The translations under genes were made by a program, and so were the position numbers. Below, piece after piece: positions 9,672 through 21,321 of a DNA stretch of 64,000 nt (its first letter is position 1; the number at the start of each line of letters is the position of its first letter). The stretch lies in contig FJUW01000003.1 of the NCBI GenBank assembly GCA_900074885.1, forward strand, positions 587,273-651,272, written 5' to 3'. The notes under the pieces are model-generated. The model saw only the letters and a program-made list of their open reading frames with translations. It made no database searches and was not told where the DNA came from. The stretch is from Rhynchosporium graminicola (Eukaryota > Ascomycota > Leotiomycetes > Helotiales > Ploettnerulaceae).

Positions 9672-12600
9672 GAAAAAAGCTCGCCCTCGAGCGTTAGTCT
9701 ATCTCCTTATTACTATTAAGGTAGTCATAATTATTAATTCTATCGTAGAAAGCTTTCAGCTAATTAGGTAGTCTAGCAGGAGGTCTAGCTTGCGTTAGGT
9801 TATTAAGATAGAATTATTTCAGCTTAGCGGGAGCGTATTTAATATCTATAGTATCGTACTATATAAGATCGACGTCTTAATTTAACTAGGAAACTCGGTA
9901 TAAGAGGCTATTACGCTGCTTATAGCACGTAAGTATATCTTCGATCTCCTATTTATTATTACTAGTAATATTAATAGGTAGTAGCAGCAGTAAGGTTTAT
10001 CTTAGCAAGAGGTCGTTTAGATACTTCCGTAGCTTAGTAGCAGGGAATACGTTATATACTTTTATACTAGTAGGGAGCTCTAGATAATAAGAGCTTCCGA
10101 CCTTTTTAATTATATAGAAAGGTCCGTTAGTCAAGAAGTCGAGTTTTTTACTAGGTTAAGTACTCGTAAAGTAGCGCATATCTAGCTAGATAAGGTTATC
10201 TATAGTAAAGTCGACTTCATAGCGTAAGCGATTATAAGATTAGGATATCTTAGCTTATATATATTAGAGGCTTAATTAAGTAGTAGTCTAAGCGTCGCGC
10301 AAGCGATTAGCGTAATCTAGAGCTTACTAAGTATTCAACTTATTAGTAAGTATAGTAGAATAAAATAAGTCTTTCTAATTCTAATTAACACGGAGTATAT
10401 ATCTATAAACGACTTAAAAAGGTAAGAGACCTCTAAGGGATTCGTAAGGGAGAGTTATCTAGGCGTAGTCTATAATAAGTAAGAATTCCGACTAGTTATC
10501 TTAATAGTAAGAGATAAAAGGTCGTAATCTGCGTTAGAGATATTAGTTATAGATCTCTATTTAGCTATCTATTTATAAGTAATCTACTGCAGAAAGCTAT
10601 CTTTTAGTACTAAGAATTATAATAACTATAGTCTAAAAACAGGAAACGAATTAAAGCTCTCTATTAGAGGTAATTATTAATAGAGCTCCGAAATAGCGGT
10701 ATACATAGTATAAGTAAAGCTTTATAAGATCGCGCGCATCGGAAGTCTTTCGGTATAAAATACTAATTACTTATTTACTAAAACAGTTAATAAATACAAG
10801 AACGTTATTATAGCTATGTTTATCGCGATTAAAGCTATAGTAATCGACTGTAATATACTCCTATAGATATGATAATACAAGCAGAGGTTAGAGGAGGCCC
10901 GGTTTCTTATCGCGCGGCACTTGAATTCGTCAGTAAGTATAATAGTTATAGTAATACTAGTTAATAGTTAAAGCGATTCCGTACTACTAGTATTATAATA
11001 CTAGTAGTTATAAGGTCTTCTTTACACTTAGATAAGCAGTCTCTAATCAGTCGTATACTTCGCGTATAAGTAGCATGCGAAAGTATAAGATATTAAGTAT
11101 AATTAGTCTTCCTTTATAGAGTAGAAGATCTTTTTCTATAGTTAGTTTTCTAGGAGTAGCAGAGAAAGCTTATTTCCGTAGTACTTAGAGTAATAGTATA
11201 ATACGATTAGTATCAAGTACTTACTATACTATAGAAAAGACTAGCGATAGGTCGGCGACTTCCAAGGTATTAATAAGCTTAAAGTTATCTATAGAGTCAG
11301 AGCTATTCCGGAGGTTACTTATAAGTAGTACTAGATCGATTTAGTCTTCGCGTAGTAGCTGCTATAAACGCTAAGTTCTTTTAGCGTTATTCTAGTCGTC
11401 TAATTCATCTATTCTACGAGAGAGAGCATCAGCGAGTAGATTATACTTCCTAGGTCGATAAGTAATCATAAAGTTATAATCTGCGAGTAGCTTAGCTTAT
11501 CATACTTATTATACGTTTAGCTATTTAGAGGTTATAAAGTACTTAAGAGCTTTATAATTAGTAATAACGCGGATCTGATATAATACACCTACGAGCTCAG
11601 ATCTCTAGTTACTAAAAGATCTTATAATTATAAGCATTTCCTTATCGTAGATAGCGTAATTAAGCTCGGCAGATAGTATAGTCTTAGAGAAATAAGCTAC
11701 TAGGAACTAGTCTTCGTCATGCTATTACGATAGCACACCTGCTATTACTCTATTACTAGCGTCTATTTCGATTATATAAGGTAGATATTACTAATAGTAG
11801 TAGAGGAGTAGTACCGAAGTAAGAGCGTGCTTTAGGTGATCAAAAGCATCTTTACACTCCCTAGCGAACCGAAATAATACGTTATTTTTAGTAAGTTATA
11901 TAAGAGGTTTTATAATAATTCCGTAGTCCTTAATAAATCGTTAGTAGAAGTTATAAAAGCCTAAGAACGATTATACGCCCTTAACTATAGTTAAGTAATT
12001 CTAAGATTATATAATATTAACCTTCTTAGGGTCTACCTCGATCCTAGAAGTAGAGATAATAAATCTAAAGTATTTAGTATAAGTAATATTAAATTTATAC
12101 TTCTTAAGGTCAGCTTATAATCTAGCGTCTTATAATCGTTATAGCACCTTATATACGTATAATTAATATTATAGTAAGTCGTTAGAGTAGATCAGAATAT
12201 TATCTAGATATACTATATAGAAATCGTCTAAGTAGTCGAATAAGACGTTATTCATATATCGCTAGTATATCGCAGGGCTATTAGTCAGACCGAAAGGGAG
12301 TACCTTATACTTATATATACCGTAACAAGTCCGGAAGGTCGTATACTCTTTAGAGGCTAGATCTATTCGAATTCGGTAGAATACCTAGCGAATATCTAGT
12401 TTAGTAAATATCTTAGTAGTAGAGATTCTAGCTAGCGTTTCATCGATTAATAGTAGTAGATATTAATCCTTCCTCGTAAGGTTATTAAGTGCGCGAAAGT
12501 TAATATAGAATCTTAGACTTCTATTAGCTTTCTTAACGAAAAGAATAAGTGCAGCGTATAGTACTTAAGAAAGTTCAATAAAACCTTTAGCTAAGTTATT

Positions 12601-15600
12601 AGTAATATACGCCTTAACAACTTCAAGTTCTTTAGCTAATATCTTATATAAGGGAGAGTATTTAAAGTTCTTCTCAGCCCCTTCCTTAAGCTCAATTCGG
12701 TGATCGCATAAGTGATAAGGAGGGAGAATATCGCTAGCTTCCTTAGAAAAGATATATACCTACTAGCTATACTCGTAAGGGATCTATAGTTCTAAATCTA
12801 ATTCGCTTAAGCTAATAATAAATTACTAAGCGGTTTTACAACGTTCCGTAAGGTCGATAGTTAAAGATATAATAGTAGTATCGCGTTACTAAACTGCGAT
12901 TCGGTCGTTAAGAAGCTTATCTATCTCGTGAAGAGTAGTAGAGAAGATCTTATTATTAGAAGACTTCTAATATTTATATAAGAAGTAGAAAGCTAGGCTG
13001 CTAATTATATAAATCTCTAGCGCAGGAGGCTCTAGAAGAGGTCTAAGCATACGAGGTGATCTTAGTCGCTTCCGAAATATTATAGTAGCTATATTTATAC
13101 TTTAAGTAGCTTCTATTAAGTCGCAAGATAGTGTTCCGAGTAACTATTAATCTATAGTATAAATTGCATAGGCGTAGTCTTATACGTAGGTTTTTAATAT
13201 AGAGACTTCTAATTAGAGTTAAAGTAGAGATTCACACGGGATATAGGCGATAATATCGCTGAATCGTATATACTTCAGCTATATATCAGTAGTCTCTCTA
13301 GAGTATAAAGACTTCTCTTTACTACTCTATTCTTATTCTTTAGATAATAAACACTTAAGCTTATTATATCTATAATAAGTAGTATAAATACCGGAGAAAC
13401 GGTCCTAACTAATCAGCGGTAGTAATAGAGGGTTAGTTACTTATAGAATACTCTCTAGGGGAGAGTTTTAGATATTTTTATAGCTATAAGTCTCCCTAGA
13501 AGTACGCTTCCGAGCTAGTAACGGTCGTTTAATAATAGAGATAGAGTTAATAATAGCTCGAATATTAATAAGAGAGTTAGCTACGCTTCGCTATTCCTCG
13601 TACGCTTCCCAGAACTGATTAAGGCGTTCGTTTCGTTTATTAGCGTCGTATTAATAGCGCTAGTAGGTATAGTATTTACATAAGTCCTTAATCTCGATCG
13701 GAGAGCTATAAATATTACTAGGAGGAGTATATAGTAGCTAAATGATCTATCGTTTAGAGGCATCTAAGAGTACTTAATATTCCGAAAGCTAAGTCCTTCC
13801 GAGTATAATACTATAGTTTCCGAGAGTAGTAATAAGAAAGAGAGTAAATACCTGAACGCGACGATCTACTATTAAATTGAGTATCGTATAGTAACTAATA
13901 GTACTACTATTAACGCTATTAAAGCCTTTAATAGGAATTACGTTTAGCAGAGGGTAAATTAAAGGTTTTAAGAAGAAGGAAAGAGATTTAAGAAAAGAAC
14001 GATCAATAAAATAGTATCTATTAGCTCCAGAATCGAGAAGTGCGGGTAGCTTATATAAGAGTCTATTCTTAGTAAGAGTAGTACGTATAGTAAATAATTA
14101 ACTACTAAGAAGCTTCGTAAGGTTAAGATATCGCATATCTCGTATACTACCTAGGAAGGAGTCTTTCCCTAGGCGTAGTCTTTTGCTAGCGGTTTAATAT
14201 ACTCTTAGGCGTTATTATACGTTTCTTTATTGTTATTATCTTCTGACTTACTATAAACGTTATTATTAGTATTAATTATATTAATTCGATACGGAGTATT
14301 AAGTCGAGCTAACAATAAGCGTAAGTATAAGGTAGGAGTAAAGTAATAAGGAGTATTCGCTGGCGATTATATATAAGGCGTATCGTTTCGTGTAAAGTAT
14401 AATACTTATTTACTAGTCGCACTAGTATTCTCGGGCGTAAGAAGACCAATTTGCGGATAAGAAGAGGAGTTAGTACTACGGCACTAAGAGGAGGTATTTA
14501 TAGGGCGTTCCCGAGTCGCGCTAGCCTTAGCCGAAGACTCGGAATAGTAAGTCTTTTCAATAAATTAACCTTAGTCTTCAGCTTATATAGCCTTAACGTA
14601 TTCTTCTAGTATCCTTAATATTCAGTACTATTAGAAGAGCTATTTCCGTAGCTATATAAGTAGCTTCTCCTATAAGTCCATTTTCAGAGTCGATTAATTA
14701 TTTACTCTAGCTTTACGAGCTAGCGTACGAAACTCGTAGTAGAACGTCCAGAAGGTCTACTTATAATCTATCTTTAGCGCGGAGTAGCTAGCTCTTATAG
14801 TTTATTAGTCGTATAGATTAGATAAGAAGAAGACAAGTTAAGTAATTATATCGAGTGAATCGATTATACTACCTTCTTCGTTATATTCTAGTTCTAAGAA
14901 CGAGAGTTCTAGGTAAGTTCTAGCTATTCCTTCCGTTTAGTTAAGTAACTAATCTTTATAGTGATCTTTATCGATAAAGTAGCTAGAGTAGCGCCGGAGG
15001 GCGTTATATATCTATACTTCCTAGAGTTTTAGAGAGTAATCGATTCTATTAGAGAGCTTATTTAGAAGGTTCAGTATCTTCTCTATACGCGTAGCGTATA
15101 ATATTAATAATATTCCTCTAGTAGATTATTCTCGATAACGATTATTAAGCGTAAGAGTAGCGTTATCTTCTTTAATTAATAGTAGTAGTATTATACGCGA
15201 TTAAACGTTATTAAACGATATAGACTTAATAGAGCGCTAAGTAGTTAACTAGTATAGTTCTAGGAACTCGTCCTGTAACTAGCGTAGTTCTATAGATAAG
15301 TTAGTATTTAATTATCTCTCCTCCGCGAGCTTCCTTTCTGCCTCTTATAGCTAGTAAGCGCGGTCTTCCTATAAGTTACTTATAGTTACTATTAATATAA
15401 GGGTATTATTAGGGAGGTTTAGCAACTCGGTAAGTTCGTTAATTATAGTAAGAGTTAGGGAGCTTAACTCGGACGAGGCGTTATCGCGAGTACTCTCTAC
15501 TATAGAGAGAGGTAAGTTACGGTAAGTATTACGAGTCGCCGAAAAATAAAAGGTAAAGGGAGTCAGAGAACCGGTAGTCGATTTATCGGACTTAGGTTAC

Positions 15601-15688
15601 TTCGGTTTAGGTGCTATTCTTCAAGTTTATACTTAGTATAAGCCTTCTCTATATAGCGTAATCTCCTGCGTTTAGTAGCTCTAGGCAT
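9672..15688 (-). pseudogene. Degenerate gag-pol of the gypsy element
   Basis: The gag remnant opens at an ATG at 15688 (MPRATKRRR). The protease motif LLDSGANRYYF lies near 14040-14005. The reverse transcriptase runs about 12510-12180, with LRFYINFRALNNL, KLDIR, LPFGLTNSPA and YLDNILIYS (the usual YLDD with the second Asp changed to Asn). RNase H is about 11780-11400, with YNLLADALSRR near its end. The integrase core is about 10915-10640, including ITVDYYSFNRD and TSNRELQF (usual TSDRGPQF). A chromodomain-like tail (EDILTCYKQRNS-LYRV) lies near 9960-9870. Stops at Trp/Gln sites and Asp/Asn and Gly/Glu changes agree with RIP. Confidence 0.88.
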
Positions 15689-15751
15689 AGAGGTATAATA
15701 TAAGTAGATATTTACTATCTTCCTAGATATAAGTAAAAGAGTTATAGATAA

Positions 15752-15986
15752 TATAACGCTTACTCTAGAAAGGTCTTAAAACTACCTGAGTAATAAGACT
15801 TTATATTACTATGAATATAAAGTAATAAGAATCACTTGAGAATCTACAACTAAGGAGTGAAGAAGTAGAGAGAGAATAGAAGTATATATATAAAAAGGGG
15901 CCCCTAAACTCTACTCGTGTAATCTCGCTTAGTAGTAAGTGTTTCTACCAATAGGGAGAGACCTCCAAACCTGACCAGTCGTCACA
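15752..15986 (-). repeat. 5' LTR of the gypsy element (right end in window)
   Basis: 235 bp, gap-free partner of 9423-9657 at a constant offset of 6329. Here the outer end keeps CGTCACA, while the inner end is TATAACGC in place of TGTGACGC. Every mismatch between the two LTRs is a C/T or G/A transition. Confidence 0.95.
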
Positions 15987-16030
15987 AACCCAATGTCTCG
16001 TCAAAAGCGCGCCTCTCCTAGGATTGATTC

Positions 16031-16397
16031 TCATATTGGATCCCCAACGCAAGCCCATTCTCCCAAGGAACGTCCATTTTCTTTTGGCCCACAGGGTTCA
16101 TGAAGCCAACTATCTGTCCAATAATGGCGCGTCCGGAATGGGTTGGTCTCACAAACTTGCGCGAGCTTCTTGGTTCCGGCAGTGGCTAGTTGGACCTACA
16201 CAACATAAGTATTCGGCCACGTGTTTCCTTTTATTCTTGAAGAGAACAGAGTGTGCTAATATACTTACGCAGTACCTTGTGCCTTCATCTCCACATGACG
16301 TAGATTTCTCTGATGTGCTTACACAGCAGTATTTATCCGCGTGGACTTGCTGGAACAGAGCCGCGGCTAGGGCGACGAGAGCGACGGTGAGCTTCAT
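16031..16397 (-). CDS. Small secreted cysteine-rich protein, candidate effector
   Basis: Two exons, 16397-16269 and 16195-16031, around a 73-nt intron (donor GTAAGT, acceptor TGTAG) encode 97 residues. Residues 1-20 form a signal peptide (charged start, hydrophobic core VALVALAAALF, cleavage expected after VHA). The mature part of about 77 residues carries seven Cys: a CC pair right after the cleavage site (DKYCC), then SCG, RYC, QVCE, EPCG and WACV. I know no named domain with this pattern. Small size, secretion signal and Cys content fit a fungal effector or an extracellular disulfide-rich protein; the role is inferred. The stop lies 39 bp from the target duplication of the LTR retrotransposon. 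The splice is supported because it restores one frame with additional regularly spaced Cys. Confidence 0.82.
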
Positions 16398-16508
16398 GAT
16401 GACTTGGCGTGAGCTTGTCGAAAGGGTGAGGATGTGATGGTGCAGATGATCAGTAGGCTGCCTGATAGTGATGGGGAGAAGAGCAGAGCACGTCGTGCGA
16501 TGTTGATG

Positions 16509-16517
16509 CTTTATATA
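16509..16517 (-). promoter_or_regulatory. TATA box of the secreted-protein gene
   Basis: The minus strand reads TATATAAAG about 115 bases upstream of the ATG at 16397, a usual distance for a TATA-type, inducible fungal promoter. Confidence 0.5.
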
Positions 16518-19338
16518 TTCTGAAGACCCATGTGCTTTATGATGAGAAGCATAGCAATCTTGAGCATCTAACCATGTCGACCATCGGCCCATGTCAATGA
16601 ATACTCTCTTCAATCAATGTTACGAGATATCAAGGCTTAAAAACCTTACACGCCGTGATGACAAAAAGGCTATTGGGATGCTCTATAGAGTCTGGACCGC
16701 GACAACTGATCCTCCCCTCACTTTTGACCCTCTCATTATAGTAGGGATCGGTCCTACCCCCCCTGAATAGGTTAAAGAGAAGAAGGTGTGGAACCACTAA
16801 AGAAGTCTTATCTTGAGGTATACCGCTTCTATGTGAAGTAAAATGCAATTATCATTGATTTCCTAGTATTTTCTTGAGCCTCCTGGTGCATCAATCACAG
16901 CCCAATATCGCTGGTACTAATACCTATTATAAAGAGATTTGATATACTCGTTTGGTACAGCCTCCCGCCGCCCGAACACTCTTCTTGATCTCCTATACAA
17001 GGGTGTTGGAAGTATCGTGGTACGTAGTGAAAAAGTGCCTTTGAATCTAAATATTTATCTAATTTCATACGTGCTCAATAAAAAAGAAGGTCTGGGCATA
17101 AAGACAGAACTTCACATAGCGTATTCTACGCCTGTAAAGGTTTATAGTTATCTACCAGGACGCATGAACTATCAAGGTATCGTGTATCTAGATAAGAGTT
17201 TGACCTAGAGGAGTTTCGATTTCGCGAGCTTGTATAAAAGCTTACGCGCTAACTAAGATTATTATGTCATGCTTCATAGAATTCATCTTGCCTTACTCCT
17301 TCTCCTAGAAGGTTCTAACTCTCTTCGCCCACAAGGGAATTATATCGGAGAACATCTAGGGTAGTGATTTGCTATATTCGTACTATACGTAATCGGACTT
17401 GTACCTGTTCAAGCCATCGATCTTACAGGTAATTTAGCCCTATAAATTTCTCTCTCTCATAGCCTAAACTTAATCTGAGAAGACTTGAAAATGAGTCTTG
17501 GTTTCGACTACGTAATTGCTTCCTCTGCAAAGCAAGTCTTTCGGCCCTTATTGCGTCCAGATCTGTGGCAAGTCTCTATTTAACATTGAAAGATTAGGCA
17601 GATTGGTTGCCAAGCTGCTTAGTTACTCACCGGTGGGACTACCTCGCAGGAAACAACAAGTTGATGTAAAGCTACTTAAATCCGATATGGATTTTACCAC
17701 AGGGATTTCCTCTCGCAGACTTTCGACACTCTGCATATTTCTGTTTTCTTCGCTCTAGACGTCTTGGCTCGGGCTAGCTTGTCGAAAGTCTTCATATTGC
17801 TTTCTTGTCAAGTGTCGTTACAGAGTCAAATTGAAGGTTCACAGTTTAGTGGGCGCTACAGAGAAAAGTCAAACGTTCATGTGTGACAACTACTTACCTT
17901 AGTTCTCAGACCCCTAGCTCGCACTAAGATCGTTTGGTACAAACGAGGTAATGAGGGTGGGAGCAGGGGTAGATGTAGGCAATTACGAAGGTACAACTGT
18001 TAACATTTATATGATGGGTTAGTGGGGGCGATCAGGGTTTTAGGGTTCTTAACTAGGTAGAGAAAGCAATCAATACCTTTTGGAACACATCGACTTTATC
18101 GCACTACTACGAAGTAAGTTGAACATCGGTTTGCTTTCAGAATAAGGAAAGTCTTCCGAACCGTATACCTCCCTACTCCGTAGTCGCCCCTCTTATAAAA
18201 CTCACCCAATATGCCTCCGTACAGGGATAGAGCAGGCGTACTTAGTACTTTGAGTCTTTCGCAAGGCAGCACCCTTCCAACAAGATCCACTCACTTAAAA
18301 CTACCAAGCTGTACTAGATTAGCTCGAAACCTTTACTTATTAACAGATCTGAATCGCAGGGGATTCGGAATCGATGGAAAGGTCATGAGGCACCAAGGCG
18401 CACACGCACCTAAAGTTAGCCGTTTATCAGGCATGAAAAGCTCAGATATGTTACGTTGTATAAATGAATTAAGCGAGGTTACACCCCCTCTGAATACTTA
18501 TTTTCCTCTTCATAACTACTACCTACTTCGTACATGGCTAAATAAACGTAAATTTGACATCCCTGCATACACTCACAAGAAACAACGTCCTGTAAGGATT
18601 GTTGCATCGATTGAAAAGCAGAAAATTAACATATATATATGTATATATTTCTATGCAAAAAGGATAGATAAAGTATGAAATAGCATTCATAAAAGCTGAA
18701 TTGTATATCATTTAAAATAATGAAGTGCGCAGACTCCGAATCTACATTGAATCGGCTATGTACGAAGTAATACGCTGTTTAATTATTTCATAGAATATTC
18801 GGGTTTTCAATCTGGGCGAGCCTAGGAAGAAAAATCCTTTCGAATTATTTTTAGGACGTAGTTTCGTTACTGTACAAGTGCTGTAATAGTCTCTTACTTC
18901 TATTTTCGCATGATTTATTCTAAAATGAGGTCTGCTCAGTTATCGTTAGGAGGTTTCTTGCGCAATCAATTGCATGCTCAAGTGTGTTTACATTGATTGG
19001 GCTTATGCGGCATGTGCATTGAGTAGCATAATATGGGCCTTGGCAGGCCATTAGTCAGCTGTCTTATGTTGCTGTGTGTGCTAAGTTGAGCGAGGCACCC
19101 TAAGGGAGCGTCACGTGATCGTGATTCACTTCAAGCGATGCCACAACCCACTGGTCGTGTCTACGGCACGATAAGCGGAAATGTTGGTAATTCTGTATAC
19201 ATGAGTAAGATATGGTGATACTTGATGTGCGCCGACGTCAAAGGACTGCAAAACATGGCCTGCAGTCTGCACGCCTCCCACAGTACAGGGAGGCAATTAG
19301 TTGGCAAGGCAAGACAAGGCAAGGGGATGGGGGAAAGG

Positions 19339-19740
19339 GGAATCGAATATTTCGTTATGAGGCCACAAGGTATACACACATACTATACTAAGAGCCACGC
19401 ATGCCGCTTTTTCTCGTGTAGCAATAGACTTAGTGAAATCGTCCAAAAGTAGAACTAGGGAGTAGTTCTAGTACTTTTAAAATAGCGAAACTATAGCCTA
19501 AGAATAATTCGAAAAGAGCATTCTTATCAAGCTAGTTTAAAATTAATTATTAACTACCCTATTAAATATTTTTAATCGCGTATAAAGTAGTACTCTAAGA
19601 TATGAAAATAGGTATTAGGGGGGCATAACCTCGCTTAATTTATTAAGATAAAGAGGCGTGCCCGAGCGTCTTATGCCTGATATAGGGTTGACTTTAGGTG
19701 TGTATGTGCCTTGTAGCCTCATGACAAAATAATCGATTCC
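19339..19740. mobile_element. MITE-like non-autonomous element with about 43-bp inverted repeats
   Basis: GGAATCGAATATTTCGTTATGAGG... at 19339 is mirrored on the opposite strand ending at 19740 (GGAATCGATTATTTTGTCATGAGG...). Over about 40 bases the arms differ mainly by transitions. The 402-bp element has an A/T-rich core without coding potential. No convincing target duplication is visible, so the superfamily cannot be assigned. Confidence 0.7.
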
Positions 19741-21038
19741 GGGTAAGGGAGGGGAAGGGAATGTGCATGAAAATCAATATTCGCCGGAGAAGTACAGATG
19801 CACTCTGGCTGCTTCGATAACCAGATCCGAGTTGGCTCCCTAATGGACAATGATCTGGAGGTTTGCTTCGATTTCGTGTTATCATATGGTATAGTCGCAT
19901 TAGTTATAGCCAGGAGAAGAATAAACGTACCTACTTCAGCATATAGAAAGCTTACTACCGATAAGGTAGGGTACTCCGTCCATCAAAACAAAATAGGGGA
20001 ATATCTACTCTATGAACATTAAATATGAGTGAGTACCTTGGGTATCTAGGTAGGTATAAGTACCTTGATTGCAGTAGTCCTTACCCCAGAACCTAGGGTA
20101 TCTATCTTCCGGCCCTAAAGGTTCCTAGCCTTCGACCCGTAAAGTAGAGTTATATCAAGCCCTTCTTCCTATCCCTATCTCTGATATATCTATCTCACCC
20201 TGCCAAGACATGAGTTTGATAAGAGGATTCAAAAGATCTGGACTTTAATAGGCTCGCTACCTTACCTACTGTCGAGGTCAGGAAGAGGCTGATCTTACGA
20301 ATTAAGACAAAAGAAGTGCCAACACAATTTCGTGACTTTGATATACCTATTTCCAAGTCAAATTCTTGTCAATCGAGCGATGTTCTAAGATAGATCGGAT
20401 AGGTAGCCGTTTCGTGACTTTGATAATTTCCTATCGCGATATGTCTAGTCTCCGAACAGTCGGCCACTTGTCTCGAGCATCGATAGGTAGCTTCATCAGC
20501 CACCTTATTTGATGTGATTCTCCAGTAATCGTGAGTGTGATCGAGCATAATAGTCTGTTGGTCCATAGTCACGTGTTAGTCGAGTATCTGCACCGGGGTT
20601 TAGCCGGCCAGATATATCTCCCTTACGGAGTCTCGACTACCTAGAAAAGCCAGCCACGACATAACAGATAATACTACTACTTATTACAGTACTTTGGCTC
20701 ACGCAGACTACTTGCTTATACGTACTACGACAGAGTGATACCAACATAGTCTTTCATAGCTTGCGTAGGAGGTAGTATTATAATCCTTATTGGCAAAGAG
20801 AGTATACCGCTATTGTAAAGTCCTCTAAGTCATACGTCAAATGCATTGATTGCACCACACATTCTAATGTCCTATTTTCCTCCCAGTTCATTTCCCCACG
20901 GATGCCATGACTGGGCTGAACTAGAGCGACTGGACCTGGAACTGGCTGATTCTGGGGTTGAGCTTGTAGAGATTAGCTGAAGTCGGCCGCCTGTTCGTCC
21001 CGACGGGCCCTGATTCTGCCCAATCCAGTCCGACCCTT

Positions 21039-21063
21039 CCCATCCCATCCCATCCCATCCCAA
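21039..21063 (+). repeat. (CCCAT)n microsatellite in the KIN1 upstream region
   Basis: About five CCCAT units about 260 bp before the KIN1 start codon. Confidence 0.85.
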
Positions 21064-21321
21064 CCACCACCTTAATTGTAACTGACTATGGCTTCCATTA
21101 ACATTCTATGACTATCTTGTCGCCTTCAACTTCCCAGATATTCTCCTTTCGCTACGTCTTCAATTACAATCGACTTGCACTATCCCACTTTGTGACGCGA
21201 TCAGCACTTGCTTAATCTTGACTCTCCCACCAGTGACGCTGCAGGCTGGTGAATCCTGACTGACAGTCAGGGGTGCAGAGACGGCCCAGCGCCGAAACCA
21301 GACAAGATCCTTCCAGGGCGG

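Larger units (their letters stand above)
9423..15986 (-). mobile_element. Full-length Ty3/gypsy LTR retrotransposon with chromodomain-like end, RIP-inactivated
   Basis: The element is 6564 bp, bounded by two 235-bp LTRs that start TGTGACG and end CGTCACA, and flanked by a perfect 5-bp target duplication AACCC (9418-9422 and 15987-15991). Coding order on the minus strand is gag, aspartic protease, reverse transcriptase, RNase H, integrase, chromodomain-like tail, which is the Ty3/gypsy order. All LTR-LTR differences that I count (about 16) are transitions, and the interior is full of TAG/TAA stops, so RIP acted after insertion. No intact frame remains. The polypurine tract lies just inside the 3' LTR. 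The right-hand LTR is therefore the 5' LTR of the element. Confidence 0.95.
16398..21321. other. Gene-poor stretch of about 4.9 kb
   Basis: It contains the effector promoter at its left end, a MITE-like element at 19339-19740 and the KIN1 promoter at its right end. Short open frames (for example at 16939-17208 and 18211-18678 on +) have no domain-like composition, no splice partners and no sign of selection, so I do not call them genes. Parts near 19440-19700 are A/T-rich and look RIP-affected. Confidence 0.5.

Noticed and set aside
18211..18678. 155-codon plus-strand frame in the gene-poor stretch
   Set aside because: No domain, no signal peptide and no splice partners; it ends in A/T-rich simple sequence. 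Chance open frame is the simplest reading.
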